Below are positions 1 through 8,856 of a DNA stretch of 64,000 nucleotides, in pieces. The stretch's first letter is position 1. The number at the start of each line of letters is the position of its first letter. The stretch is from Candidatus Nitrosopumilus sp. GTDB lineage: Archaea; Thermoproteota; Nitrososphaeria; Nitrososphaerales; Nitrosopumilaceae. The stretch is taken from positions 62,001 through 126,000 of the forward strand of contig JAOTXZ010000001.1 in assembly GCA_029862085.1 (NCBI GenBank). Direction: 5' to 3'. The translations under genes were made by a program, and so were the position numbers. The notes beneath the pieces were generated by a model, which had not been told where the DNA came from, did no database searches, and saw only the letters and a program-made list of their open reading frames with translations.

Positions 1-11
1 AAGATCAAATC

Positions 12-140
12 ATGTCCAAACAAATGCCAATTAAACAAATCCAAAAATTAAGAAAAAAAATAATCATATTAGGTGAGATTACAGTAGTATTATCCATCAC
101 AATTCTTTTCTTTGCAGCATTACTTGATGTTGGTGTATGA
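12..140 (+). CDS. small predicted one-pass membrane protein, possibly 5'-truncated
   Basis: ORF of 42 residues from ATG at 12 to TGA at 138-140. A basic N-terminus (residues 1-17 with several Lys, Arg and Gln) is followed by one hydrophobic segment at about residues 18-40. The frame stays open to the window edge, so the true start may lie further left. Its 3' end overlaps the 3' end of convergent rtcA by 21 bp. It resembles the other tiny membrane proteins of this window in composition, but I do not recognise a family and no promoter can be seen at the edge. It could also be a chance ORF. Confidence 0.4.
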   Translation: MSKQMPIKQIQKLRKKIIILGEITVVLSITILFFAALLDVGV

Positions 141-1157
141 AATTCCTTCAATTCTAATTTCATAGCCATTTTTTAATTTTCCAATTCCATATTTACAACC
201 AGTGATTTTAGAAGCAACAAACAGGTTTGTCTCTAAATGTTTTGAAATATTAGGAACTTGAAATATTGTTGTTCCCCTTGCGAGACTTGCTGGTAAAACA
301 AGCATGTCAGCAAGATATTCGTCAACACTTAAGTTGTTGTCAATAAATTTGTCTAAATCTAAATCAAAAGTTTTTGTTTTTATATTAAATAAAGAATCAA
401 TCCCAATAATTGAATCATTATCTATACTACTAATCATTAGGGAAGAACCTGAATCAAGCGTAGGTTCTTCATTAAATTTAGTTTCTACAATAAAATTATT
501 CTCAATTAATTTTTTTTTAATATTTTTAATTTGATTATTTATTAATTCAAATGGCAATTTAGAAAAAGTGCATATTAATTTGGCATTTTTTGTTTTCCGT
601 GTATTTAGAGCAATAGAATTAATTTTTTTTGTGGGTAAAACTTCTAGTTCTACTATTCCTCCTCCTTTGGGATAATAACCTCTTTTAATTATATTGATTG
701 AACAATTAATTCCCATTCGCAAATATACTTCCCTCAAAACAATTTGGGTATAGTCTATTGTGGGACTCCAAAGGACACTTGTCCCGCCAATTATTGTAAG
801 TTTTAATTTTTTTTGACAAAAAGCAATTACTGGAATTAAAACTTGAAATATTAATGAAATACTACCAGCAGTTCCAACATTCTCTTTAAGGTTTATACTT
901 TTTACATGCCCAGGAATAAATTTCAAGCTTGTATCTCCAATTTTTATTTGACCTACATCCGCATTACAAATTTTTTTTAGAATTGATAGAGATGTAAGAT
1001 GTTGAGGTTTTAGACCTGGTTTTTTTCTGTTTTTCCTTATATTTTCTATATTTATGGGCTGTTTCATTATACATGATAATGTGATTGCAGTTCGAAGAAT
1101 TTGTCCTCCTCCTTCTCCAAATGATCCATCTATTTCAAGAAATTTCAATTTTTTCAC
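120..1157 (-). CDS. rtcA: RNA 3'-terminal phosphate cyclase
   Basis: ATP-dependent enzyme that converts RNA 3'-phosphate ends to 2',3'-cyclic phosphates through a histidine-AMP intermediate. The 345 residues match the usual RtcA length. The diagnostic N-terminus GSFGEGGGQILR is at residues 11-22, and the C-terminal signature containing SKHLETN places the probable adenylated histidine at residue 307. RtcA-like Rcl1 lacks this His, so a true cyclase is favoured. The start is GTG. It is transcribed divergently from the NMN adenylyltransferase gene across 51 bp with one symmetric TATA-like box (1178-1189), which would give a leaderless mRNA. Confidence 0.93.
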   Translation of the reverse strand: MKKLKFLEIDGSFGEGGGQILRTAITLSCIMKQPINIENIRKNRKKPGLKPQHLTSLSILKKICNADVGQIKIGDTSLKFIPGHVKSINLKENVGTAGSISLIFQVLIPVIAFCQKKLKLTIIGGTSVLWSPTIDYTQIVLREVYLRMGINCSINIIKRGYYPKGGGIVELEVLPTKKINSIALNTRKTKNAKLICTFSKLPFELINNQIKNIKKKLIENNFIVETKFNEEPTLDSGSSLMISSIDNDSIIGIDSLFNIKTKTFDLDLDKFIDNNLSVDEYLADMLVLPASLARGTTIFQVPNISKHLETNLFVASKITGCKYGIGKLKNGYEIRIEGISYTNIK

Positions 1158-1177
1158 GCTTCCTTTCTTTCTGATAG

Positions 1178-1189
1178 TTTTTTAAAAAG
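1178..1189. promoter_or_regulatory. symmetric TATA box shared by rtcA and the NMN adenylyltransferase gene
   Basis: TTTTTTAAAAAG is almost self-complementary. It lies at the midpoint between the two divergent start codons (1157 and 1209), about 26 bp from each. That is the usual distance from archaeal TATA box to transcription start, so both mRNAs would be leaderless. Inferred from spacing only. Confidence 0.6.
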
Positions 1190-1208
1190 AATTTTCTATG
1201 AGTACTGT

Positions 1209-1703
1209 ATGAATGGTCTTTTAATTGGAAGATTCCAACCCTTTCATCTAGGTCATCTGGATGCCTTACATTTTGCCTTATCAAAGGTAGACAACCTATT
1301 CGTAGGCTTAGGCAGCTCAAACAAACCCCTCCTAAAAAATAATCCATTTTCTGCAGAGGAAAGAAAAAAAATGATCCTATCTTCAATAGATGATTCAATT
1401 AGAAATAAAATTGAAATTTGTTATATCCCAGATTTTGAAGATCATAAAAAATGGGTAGAAAATATTGATACCATAATTCCAAAATTTGATATCGTTTTTA
1501 CTAATGATGAGATGACCAAATATCTCTATTCCAAAAGAGGAACCAGAGTTCTTGCAATCCCTTTCACTAGAAGAGATGTTCTATCTGGGACAAATATTCG
1601 AGATCTAATGATTAGCGATCAACCATGGGAAGAATATGTACCAGAAGGTACCAAAAAATTTTTGAATGAAATTAATGCCAGAGAGCGACTAAAAAATCTC
1701 TAA
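1209..1703 (+). CDS. nadM: nicotinamide-nucleotide adenylyltransferase (archaeal type)
   Basis: Joins NMN and ATP to NAD+ in the last step of NAD synthesis; cytosolic. The 164 residues are typical for archaeal NadM. The nucleotidyltransferase signature GRFQPFHLGH is at residues 7-16 and the second ATP motif appears as LSGTNIR near residue 128. The start is ATG, with a TATA-like box 26 bp upstream, so no leader is expected. Related phosphopantetheine adenylyltransferases share the fold, but the GRFQPFHxGH form and the length favour NMN. Confidence 0.9.
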   Translation: MNGLLIGRFQPFHLGHLDALHFALSKVDNLFVGLGSSNKPLLKNNPFSAEERKKMILSSIDDSIRNKIEICYIPDFEDHKKWVENIDTIIPKFDIVFTNDEMTKYLYSKRGTRVLAIPFTRRDVLSGTNIRDLMISDQPWEEYVPEGTKKFLNEINARERLKNL

Positions 1704-1743
1704 TTATAAATAAAGCCCATATGGTTTTCCAATTGAGATAAGA

Positions 1744-2889
1744 TTGGAATATCTATCAATGCTCCCCGGTCCCACAAATGTGCCCAATAGAGTAATGCGG
1801 GCAATGCTTGCTCCAATTATCAATCATCGAAGTGATGACTTTGTAGAATTGTACAGTGACGTGGTTGAAAAAACACAACAAGTTTTTCAAACCCAAAATG
1901 ATATAGTTGCTCTTTCTGCCTCGGGGACCGGCGCAGTTGAAGCTGGAGTAATCAATTTAATAAAAAAAGATGATAAAGTAATAATTCCTGTCAATGGTGA
2001 ATTCAGTAACCGACTTTCACAGTTAATTGCTGGCCAAGGAGCAAACGTAATAAAACTTGAAACTCCACCTGGCCAAAATGCTACATTTGACCAGGTAAAA
2101 GAGGCATTTGATAATAATAATGACGTAAAGGCATTCTATGTTGTTCACAACGAGACTTCTACAGGTACGATGGTAAATTATCTGGATAGGGTGTCAGATT
2201 TAACGTCACGTAACGATGCATTTTATGTTGTAGATTCTGTTTCCCTATTGGGTGGCGTTTCACTTCCAGTCGATAAATGGAATATTGATGTTTGTATGAC
2301 CGGAGCACAAAAGGCTCTAGCGGCTCCACCAGGAATTTCTCCAATATCAGTTAGCGCAAAAGCTAAAAAATACATGATTGAAAATCCACCACCTACAATG
2401 TACTTTAACCTTGCAAGATACTTCCACTATTATGAAGAGTCAAAACATACGCCCTTTACTCCAGCCTTACCTTTGCTTTATGCATATAGAGAGGCATTAA
2501 CCATAATGTTGGAAGAAGGGTTAGAGACTGTCTACAAACGTCACAAAGTTTGTTCTGATGCTCTTTATTCTGGACTAAGTGCAATTGGACTTACACCATT
2601 TGCAAAAGAAGAAGACCGTTCCATTTCAATTGTTGCATTAAACTATTTGGAGGGATTACAAGACAAAACATTTAGAGATACGTTAGCTCAAAAATTCAAA
2701 GTCCTAGTTGCTGGAGGATTTGGAGACCTAAAAGGTAAAGTGTTTAGAGTTGGATGTATGGGCGAAGTAAGTCCTTACCATGTAATGAGAACAATTTCTG
2801 CGATTTCTTCAACGCTAGCTATGATGGGATACGAAACTAATGCTCAAGCAGGACTCAAAACTGCAGAAGAGAAACTCAAAGATCTTTAA
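1744..2889 (+). CDS. class V aminotransferase (alanine-glyoxylate/serine-pyruvate type)
   Basis: PLP-dependent aminotransferase of 381 residues. The N-terminal LPGPTNVP is typical of alanine-glyoxylate and serine-pyruvate aminotransferases. The PLP-binding Asp is in VVDSVS (D164), and the Schiff-base Lys is K190 in GAQKAL. The exact amino donor cannot be read from sequence; glyoxylate or serine metabolism is the likely setting. The listed start is TTG at 1744. An ATG at 1759 begins directly at LPGP and is an equally good start. Gene spacing to the FKBP gene is 41 bp. Confidence 0.88.
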   Translation: MEYLSMLPGPTNVPNRVMRAMLAPIINHRSDDFVELYSDVVEKTQQVFQTQNDIVALSASGTGAVEAGVINLIKKDDKVIIPVNGEFSNRLSQLIAGQGANVIKLETPPGQNATFDQVKEAFDNNNDVKAFYVVHNETSTGTMVNYLDRVSDLTSRNDAFYVVDSVSLLGGVSLPVDKWNIDVCMTGAQKALAAPPGISPISVSAKAKKYMIENPPPTMYFNLARYFHYYEESKHTPFTPALPLLYAYREALTIMLEEGLETVYKRHKVCSDALYSGLSAIGLTPFAKEEDRSISIVALNYLEGLQDKTFRDTLAQKFKVLVAGGFGDLKGKVFRVGCMGEVSPYHVMRTISAISSTLAMMGYETNAQAGLKTAEEKLKDL

Positions 2890-2930
2890 TTCATGGTAAC
2901 TTAATATAAGGAAATTCAAGATCGATCACA

Positions 2931-3680
2931 TTGACTTTCAACAAAGGTTCTTTGATTCTTATTGATTATGTTGCCAAAGTTAAAGACACTGAAGAAGTTT
3001 TTGACACGACAATAGAAGAAGAGGCAAAAAAATACTCTATTCATGAAACCGATGTAAAATACCAACCAAAACTTGTTTCCGTAGGAGAAGTTTCTTATCC
3101 AGTTCTAAAAGGATTAGACGAAGCCCTAAGTAAAACAGCAGTAGGAGACAAACTTACTGTTGAAGTAACCCCAGACAAAGGATTCGGAGAAAGAGATTCA
3201 ACCAAGGTTAGAATGATTCCAATTAGAAAACTAGGTGAAGACGCCGAAAAAGTTTCTGTTGGGGATACAATTGAAATCGATAACAAGAGAGGAATTATTC
3301 GATTCATTGGTTCAGGAAGAGTTCAAATTGATTATAATCACAGATATGCTGGTAAAACTATTCTCTACGATGTAAATATCATACAATCACTAGATTCAGA
3401 TAATGATAAAATTGAAGGAATTTTAAAAAATCGGTTACCAGTGGAAAATTCCAAAATTGAATTTACCATTAAAGAAAAAGAAGCCAACATTACCATTCCA
3501 GAAGAAATAGTTAGAGCAGATGGTCTTCAAATAATGAAACATTTCATCCAGCTAGATATTTTCAAGTTTATACCCTCTTTAGAAAAAACTAACTTTATTG
3601 AAACTTATCAAAACAAACAAACCCAAGCAAAGAAAGCCGAAACAAAAGAAAAAAAGGCTCCTGAACCAAAGGTAGCCTAA
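2931..3680 (+). CDS. FKBP-type peptidyl-prolyl isomerase (SlyD-like)
   Basis: Cis-trans proline isomerase and holdase chaperone, probably cytosolic as there is no signal peptide. An FKBP half at residues 4-60 (GSLILIDYVAKVKDTEEVFD) is followed by an insert-in-flap region and the second FKBP half with RYAGKTILYDV. A C-terminal extension from about residue 160 ends in a Lys/Ala/Glu-rich tail. At 249 residues it is of the long archaeal FKBP class. The start is TTG. It converges on egsA, with only 1 bp between the two stop codons. Confidence 0.9.
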   Translation: MTFNKGSLILIDYVAKVKDTEEVFDTTIEEEAKKYSIHETDVKYQPKLVSVGEVSYPVLKGLDEALSKTAVGDKLTVEVTPDKGFGERDSTKVRMIPIRKLGEDAEKVSVGDTIEIDNKRGIIRFIGSGRVQIDYNHRYAGKTILYDVNIIQSLDSDNDKIEGILKNRLPVENSKIEFTIKEKEANITIPEEIVRADGLQIMKHFIQLDIFKFIPSLEKTNFIETYQNKQTQAKKAETKEKKAPEPKVA

Positions 3681-3681
3681 A

Positions 3682-4746
3682 TCAAATAACTTTTGTACTT
3701 TTTGCTAAATTCATAGCTTTTCGTTCAGTCATCTCAACTTCTTTTAGAATTGTATATCGCTCAGGTCGTAATTCTTGAGCAATCATTAAAGCATCTATAA
3801 TGTCCTTTTCTTTTAATCCAATTTGTTTTGCCGTGGTAGGAGCTCCAACTTCTTTTAATGTTTTAACAATTTTTTTCCAATCTTGACCTTGTAACTTTGC
3901 CATCATTATAGAACCAATCCCACATTGTTCGCCATGGAGGCCTTTTCCTGGAGCAATTTTATCCAATGCATGTGAGAAAAGATGTTCCGCTCCAGAACAA
4001 GGTCTACTACTACCTGCGATACATGATGCAACACCTGCACTAATCAATGCCTCAACAATTACTCTGGCATCTAATCCCTTTTTGGAATATTTGCGAGAGT
4101 TCTCCATTACTATTTTGGCACTCATCATGGCCAAATCTGCTGAATACATTCCATAATATTCCCCTGTTTTTTCATGACCCAGTTGCCAATCTTTTACAGC
4201 TATAATATTTGCTATTAGATCCCCACATCCACTTGCCAAAAGCTTCGCTGGAGCCTTTTTAATCACATCTATATCCACAAAAACCCCTAATGGAGCAGTT
4301 GCAACAATTGAATGAGGTTTATCACTTTTTACAGAAACAAAAGGACTTGCCATCCCGTCATGAGAGGCAGCAGTTGGGACACTAACAAATGGGATATCTA
4401 AATTAAAGGAAACCATTTTAGCCGAATCTACAGAACGACCCCCTCCAATCCCTGCTATTATATCACTTCCATCTTTTTTAACATCTTTTTGAATCTGATT
4501 TAATGTCTTGATTTGATTATCCTTTGAATTATGCCAAATAAATTTGATTTTTTTTAATTTTAAGGACTTTTCAATTTTTTCCTTGAGAATTCTTTTCACA
4601 TTAATCCCGGAAATCAATGAAATTTTTTTAGGTTTATTCAAAGAAAAAAGAAATTCTCCAAACTCATTAATGTTATTTTCACCAACCACAATTAGCCTTG
4701 GTAATTCCATGGTGTGTGAATGCATGCGTTTTTCCTTTTTTGTCAC
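3682..4746 (-). CDS. egsA: sn-glycerol-1-phosphate dehydrogenase
   Basis: NAD(P)H-dependent reduction of dihydroxyacetone phosphate to sn-glycerol-1-phosphate, the backbone of archaeal ether lipids. This gene alone marks the DNA as archaeal. The 354 residues carry the nucleotide-binding GIGGGRSVDSAK, then VPTAASHDGMASP, and metal-site histidines in SHALDK and GLHGEQCG, as in the iron/zinc alcohol dehydrogenase superfamily. The listed start is GTG at 4746. An ATG at 4725 (residue 8) begins just before the conserved region. It is divergent from the proteasome gene with a shared AT box at 4773-4785. Confidence 0.95.
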   Translation of the reverse strand: MTKKEKRMHSHTMELPRLIVVGENNINEFGEFLFSLNKPKKISLISGINVKRILKEKIEKSLKLKKIKFIWHNSKDNQIKTLNQIQKDVKKDGSDIIAGIGGGRSVDSAKMVSFNLDIPFVSVPTAASHDGMASPFVSVKSDKPHSIVATAPLGVFVDIDVIKKAPAKLLASGCGDLIANIIAVKDWQLGHEKTGEYYGMYSADLAMMSAKIVMENSRKYSKKGLDARVIVEALISAGVASCIAGSSRPCSGAEHLFSHALDKIAPGKGLHGEQCGIGSIMMAKLQGQDWKKIVKTLKEVGAPTTAKQIGLKEKDIIDALMIAQELRPERYTILKEVEMTERKAMNLAKSTKVI

Positions 4747-4772
4747 TATTTATCATTTGAAGAGATCAAAAA

Positions 4773-4785
4773 GTTATTTAAAAGG
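4773..4785. promoter_or_regulatory. TATA-like box between egsA and psmB
   Basis: GTTATTTAAAAGG reads as a TATA box on both strands. Counting about 26 bp each way puts starts near 4753 for egsA (GTG 4746) and near 4805 for psmB. The second position lies after the ATG at 4790 and so favours a psmB start at GTG 4814 or TTG 4823. Inferred from spacing. Confidence 0.45.
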
Positions 4786-4789
4786 GTGA

Positions 4790-5455
4790 ATGCCACTTAC
4801 ATTATCTCTAAAGGTGTATCTTTTGTCAAATAATGTTCAAGAAAAAATTCTGCACGGAACTACCACTGTAGGTATCAAGGCCAAAGACGGTGTCGTATTG
4901 TGTGCTGATATGAGAGCCAGTGCTGGTTACTTTATTGCAAATAACAACACTATGAAGATACAAAAAATTGACCTCCACGCAGGCTTGACTTTAGCCGGAG
5001 GCGTGGCAGATGCTCAGAATATAGTTGATGTTTTAAGATATCATTCAAATCTTCATAGAGTAGAAAAACATGGACCAATTTCAATTCATTCTCTTAGCAG
5101 ACTTTGTTCGTTAATATTTCACCAAAATCGTGGTTATCCGTTTATGGCTGATATTCTAATAGGGGGATATGATGCAAACGGTCCAGCATTGTTTAACGTT
5201 GACATGTTTGGTTCAGTTGAGGAAAAAACCTATGTCACAACTGGAAGTGGTTCTCCTGTTGCATATGGTTTACTAGAAGAAGAATACCGTGATGATTTAA
5301 CAGTGGAAGAGGCAAAAAAAATTGCTTTGAGGGCAGTAAAAGCTGCAATTGTTAGAAATATTGGGACTGGTGATGGAATTAACATTGCAGTTATGGATAA
5401 AGATGGATTCCGTCTTATAACGGATGAACAAAAAAAAGCAATCATTGAACTTTAG
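4790..5455 (+). CDS. psmB: proteasome beta subunit
   Basis: Catalytic subunit of the archaeal 20S proteasome, an N-terminal threonine hydrolase made as a proprotein. Processing before T24 in HGTTTVGI frees the nucleophile. Numbered from that Thr, Asp17 and Lys33 are both present (CADMR, TMKI), so the site is complete. The propeptide would be 23 residues from ATG 4790, but only 12-15 if translation starts at TTG 4823 or GTG 4814, as promoter spacing suggests. The aCPSF1 gene follows after 42 bp on the same strand. No alpha subunit or regulatory ATPase gene is in the window. Confidence 0.94.
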   Translation: MPLTLSLKVYLLSNNVQEKILHGTTTVGIKAKDGVVLCADMRASAGYFIANNNTMKIQKIDLHAGLTLAGGVADAQNIVDVLRYHSNLHRVEKHGPISIHSLSRLCSLIFHQNRGYPFMADILIGGYDANGPALFNVDMFGSVEEKTYVTTGSGSPVAYGLLEEEYRDDLTVEEAKKIALRAVKAAIVRNIGTGDGINIAVMDKDGFRLITDEQKKAIIEL

Positions 5456-5497
5456 AAATTTACAGAAAAAATAACTCAATCATACTTTCGTGATTTA

Positions 5498-7435
5498 ATG
5501 CAAAGGAAACTACAAGAAAAAGAATTACCTGCGAGCCAAAATATAATGGCCACCATACTGCAAAGTATTCCCAAAGAAGCATGTCTAACAAAAATAGAAT
5601 ACGAGGGACCTCGGATTGCTCTTTATACAAATTCACCACGTTATCTATTAGAACATAATGACACAATTTCAAATCTTGTAAATATTATCAAAAAACGTAT
5701 TGTAATTAGAACTGATGAATCGATAAGAAAACCAGAAGATGAATCTAGACGAATAATATCAGAATATGTTCCCGAAGAAGCTAAACTTCAAGGGACTGTT
5801 TTTGATACTGCTACAGGTGAAATTTCAATAGAGGCCAAAAGGCCGTGGTTACTTCAAAGAAATGCAAAAGAATTCAATCATGCTGATGTGACAGAAAAAA
5901 TAGGCTGGAAAATTCGCATTAGAAAAGCAACTACAATTCAATCCCGTACAATTCAAACAATCAAAGCAACTCTCAAGCAATCAGCAACAGAAAGAAGTAG
6001 ACAACTAAGGGAGATTGGCGACGAAATTTTCAGACCACGACTATCCCAAAGATCCGAAGTTTCTCTATTTACCTTGGGAGGATTTGGTCAAGTAGGTAGA
6101 TCTTCTATGGTATTGTCTACTCCTGAAAGTAAAATTTTAATCGATTGTGGAGTCAATCCTGGAGCTAAATCACCAATGGATGCTTATCCCAGACTAGATT
6201 CACTCAATATCACCTTAGATGACCTTGATGCAGTAGTTATTGGACATGCCCATTTAGACCATACTGGTTTCCTGCCTACTTTATGCAAGTATGGATACAA
6301 GGGTCCAATTTATTGTACTGAACCCACTCTTCCTATGATGAATCTAATTCAACTCGATGCCATAAAAGTTGCCGCTGCTCAAGGAAGAAATCCAATTTAT
6401 TCAGAAAGAGATGTTAAACAAATAATGAGACAAACCATAACTCTTCCCTATGGAACAGTAACTGATATCTCACCTGACATTAAATTAGTGCTGGCAAATG
6501 CTGGACATATTCTCGGCTCAGCGTTATGCCATTTCCATATTGGAAATGGAGATCATAACTTTGTTTATTCTGGGGATATAAAATTTGGAAAAAGTATTTT
6601 GTTTGAAGCAGCAAGTTGGAATTTTCCTAGAGTTGAAACCTTGTTAATTGAAAGCACATACGGTCTAAAAGAAGACATACAACCAACTAGACAAGAGGTT
6701 GAATCTTCTTTCATTAATGCCGTAAACAATACCCTTGCAGACGGGGGTAAAGTCTTGATTCCTATTCCTGCAGTAGGTCGCGCTCAAGAAATTATGATGG
6801 TAATTGATCATTATATGAAATCCGGAGAAATGGTGGAAGCACCTGTTTTTACAGAGGGAATGATTTCAGAAGCATCGGCAATTCATGAATCGTACCCAGA
6901 ATATCTTGCAAGAGAACTTAAACAAAAAATTCTTCAAACTGATGACAATCCATTTGATTCAGAATATTTCACTAATATTGAACATGCAGATGCGAGAGAA
7001 GAACCTCTACGAGAAGATTCTCCCTGTATTATTTTAGCAACATCTGGAATGCTTGAAGGGGGACCTGTTTTGGAATATTTTAAAAATATTGCTCCTGACA
7101 AAAAGAGTAAAGTGTTGTTTGTCTCTTACCAAGTAAATGGAACTTTAGGAAGAAGAGTCTTAGATGGTTCAAAACAAGTTTCTATGCTTGGAAAAGAGGG
7201 GAAAGTAGAAGTTGTAACCATAAATTGTGGTGTAGAAAAATTAGATGGCTTTAGTGGACATAGTGATTATAATCAATTAATGTCATTTGTTCAAAGATTA
7301 AGACCAAAACTTCGTAGGGTACTTGTTAATCATGGTGAAAGAAAAAAGTCTGAAAATCTTGCGATGAATATAAGAAGAATGTATAGAATCCCAGCTCATT
7401 ATCCTCAAATACAAGAAGCTATAAAATTATTTTAA
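5498..7435 (+). CDS. fttA: KH/beta-CASP ribonuclease aCPSF1 (FttA), transcription termination factor
   Basis: Archaeal homologue of eukaryotic CPSF73, an endo- and 5'-3' exonuclease that ends transcription at U-rich 3' ends. It has 645 residues. Two KH domains fill about residues 1-140. The metallo-beta-lactamase core follows, with HAHLDH at residues 250-255 as zinc ligands. A beta-CASP cap comes next, then closing motifs SGHSDY and VNHGE. It sits 42 bp after psmB and is probably co-transcribed with it. The last 9 bp overlap the 3' end of convergent sepF, so the two mRNAs must overlap or end inside coding sequence. Confidence 0.95.
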   Translation: MQRKLQEKELPASQNIMATILQSIPKEACLTKIEYEGPRIALYTNSPRYLLEHNDTISNLVNIIKKRIVIRTDESIRKPEDESRRIISEYVPEEAKLQGTVFDTATGEISIEAKRPWLLQRNAKEFNHADVTEKIGWKIRIRKATTIQSRTIQTIKATLKQSATERSRQLREIGDEIFRPRLSQRSEVSLFTLGGFGQVGRSSMVLSTPESKILIDCGVNPGAKSPMDAYPRLDSLNITLDDLDAVVIGHAHLDHTGFLPTLCKYGYKGPIYCTEPTLPMMNLIQLDAIKVAAAQGRNPIYSERDVKQIMRQTITLPYGTVTDISPDIKLVLANAGHILGSALCHFHIGNGDHNFVYSGDIKFGKSILFEAASWNFPRVETLLIESTYGLKEDIQPTRQEVESSFINAVNNTLADGGKVLIPIPAVGRAQEIMMVIDHYMKSGEMVEAPVFTEGMISEASAIHESYPEYLARELKQKILQTDDNPFDSEYFTNIEHADAREEPLREDSPCIILATSGMLEGGPVLEYFKNIAPDKKSKVLFVSYQVNGTLGRRVLDGSKQVSMLGKEGKVEVVTINCGVEKLDGFSGHSDYNQLMSFVQRLRPKLRRVLVNHGERKKSENLAMNIRRMYRIPAHYPQIQEAIKLF

Positions 7436-7705
7436 ATCGTATTCAGGTTTCCAGATTTTTATTCTTGAAGGTGCCACAATAATTCTTTCTTCTCCCAACC
7501 TTGCAATATCTGCACCAGCTGTTTTTGCAATAGAATACAAATCTTCTACTACTTTACGAAGTTGTTCTACATCTTTTTGAGCTAAAGGCGTTACTCGTAA
7601 TATCAGAATCATCCCTTTTTTGATATCCTCCTTAATTGAATGAACATCACTTGCATCGCGGATAGTAATTGCCTTCAAGTATGTGGGATTTTCTTGTTTT
7701 TGCAT
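7427..7705 (-). CDS. sepF: cell division protein SepF (archaeal)
   Basis: Small protein that anchors FtsZ to the membrane in archaea having FtsZ. The 92 residues show the SepF fold order with I-L-R-V beta strand (MILILRV), a helix with KDVEQLRKVVEDLYSIA, and the closing GEERIIVAPSRIKIW. The N-terminal amphipathic membrane-targeting helix of bacterial SepF is short or absent here. Nitrososphaerota divide mainly with Cdv proteins while retaining FtsZ-like genes, so its exact role in this organism is unsure. Convergent with aCPSF1, overlapping by 9 bp. Confidence 0.85.
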   Translation of the reverse strand: MQKQENPTYLKAITIRDASDVHSIKEDIKKGMILILRVTPLAQKDVEQLRKVVEDLYSIAKTAGADIARLGEERIIVAPSRIKIWKPEYDLK

Positions 7706-7778
7706 CCTTGAAGAAAATGCGATCTACTTCCTCAAAAACTCTTCCTTAGTTTTAACTAATTTGAGCAAAATTTCATGC

Positions 7779-8798
7779 CTAGATTCTAAATTTAATGTAA
7801 GATTCTTCTATGGCAGGCTCTCCAATCATCTCATCTTTTTCGGTACCTTTGTTTATTGTAACATAACTTTTCTCTTCTCTAGGTGCATCTGAATATCTCA
7901 GAGTAATTGAAGATGCAAATTCAATGTGATTGTCTACATTTTCTCCCCGTAGAATAGAGATAGGTCCCATATGATCTCGTGACTCTAACAAAATATCTTT
8001 GGGCAACGCAATTGCCTTTATTATTTCATTTTCATCTTTGTTTCTTCCCACTACTAGCTTTGTTTCACTATCCAATCTAAATTGTCTTCCCACTTTTAAC
8101 AGATCAATATCATTTATTGTAGGTGTTTCAATATGTTCAAACAAATCTTTAGCTCGTAAACCAAAAGCTGGATCAGTTAAAAGACAACCTCCACCTGCAT
8201 TAGGGGGATTTTCAATTCCATATTTTTTTGCCATTTCTATTTGTGATCTTCTAGTTCTTCCTTTAATCATTCCAAGATTTTCTCTTTTGATCAACCCATC
8301 TTTTTCAGGATCTGTTTCAGGAAGTAATGCAGCAGATAAGGGTCTTACAATTTTTCCGAGAAGTCCGGTTTCTTTTTCAATTGTTCTCAAGGCTGGAGCA
8401 TGTTGACTCATTGGTCTTTGTCCTAGAACTTCTCCAGAAATAATAAATTCTGCTCCGATTTCTTCCATGTGTTTTTCTGCTGCCTTAAACATCATAGATC
8501 TGCAATCTACGCATGGATTGAAACCTGCCCCCCTACCATATTTTGGGTGCTTTAACATTTCAATATATTCATCTCCAAGATAAACTGTTTTTAGATTTAC
8601 ATTTAGATCATCTGCTCTTTCTCTAATTTCAAATCCACACCCTCTACCACAATCAAAGTCACAAAATGGAGTTTTTATTGCAACAGCTGAAACATCGAAA
8701 CCTTGTTCTTGCATCATTCTTACGGCAAGCTGACTATCCAAACCACCTGAAAGTAAGGCAACGACTTTTTTCTTTTCCTCTACCATAATTTTTTCCAT
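7779..8798 (-). CDS. PP-loop ATPase, ThiI/MnmA-like, predicted tRNA sulfuration enzyme
   Basis: 339 residues with an N-terminal PP-loop (LSGGLDSQLA, residues 15-24) that adenylates a base before sulfur transfer in ThiI/MnmA-type enzymes. Two cysteine groups stand out: CDFDCGRGCG just after the PP-loop and NPCVDCR further on. They could hold a metal or Fe-S cluster, or relay persulfide. GEVLGQRPMSQH and GGGCLLTDP are hallmarks of a conserved but poorly characterised family. The C-terminal half resembles the NFACT-R-like extension found in such proteins. No THUMP domain is present, so it is not a standard ThiI. The substrate is unknown. Confidence 0.72.
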   Translation of the reverse strand: MEKIMVEEKKKVVALLSGGLDSQLAVRMMQEQGFDVSAVAIKTPFCDFDCGRGCGFEIRERADDLNVNLKTVYLGDEYIEMLKHPKYGRGAGFNPCVDCRSMMFKAAEKHMEEIGAEFIISGEVLGQRPMSQHAPALRTIEKETGLLGKIVRPLSAALLPETDPEKDGLIKRENLGMIKGRTRRSQIEMAKKYGIENPPNAGGGCLLTDPAFGLRAKDLFEHIETPTINDIDLLKVGRQFRLDSETKLVVGRNKDENEIIKAIALPKDILLESRDHMGPISILRGENVDNHIEFASSITLRYSDAPREEKSYVTINKGTEKDEMIGEPAIEESYIKFRI

Positions 8799-8823
8799 TT
8801 AATTCAATATACAAACTTTGCAT

Positions 8824-8838
8824 CATACATAAATTAAG
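8824..8838. promoter_or_regulatory. TATA-like box between the PP-loop gene and the M24 peptidase gene
   Basis: CATACATAAATTAAG lies near the midpoint of the 58-bp divergent gap. Its centre is 26-27 bp before the GTG at 8857, which fits a leaderless peptidase mRNA. On the minus strand it would start transcription near 8805, a few bases before the ATG at 8798. Confidence 0.45.
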
Positions 8839-8856
8839 AAAAGTAGGTGATTTTTT

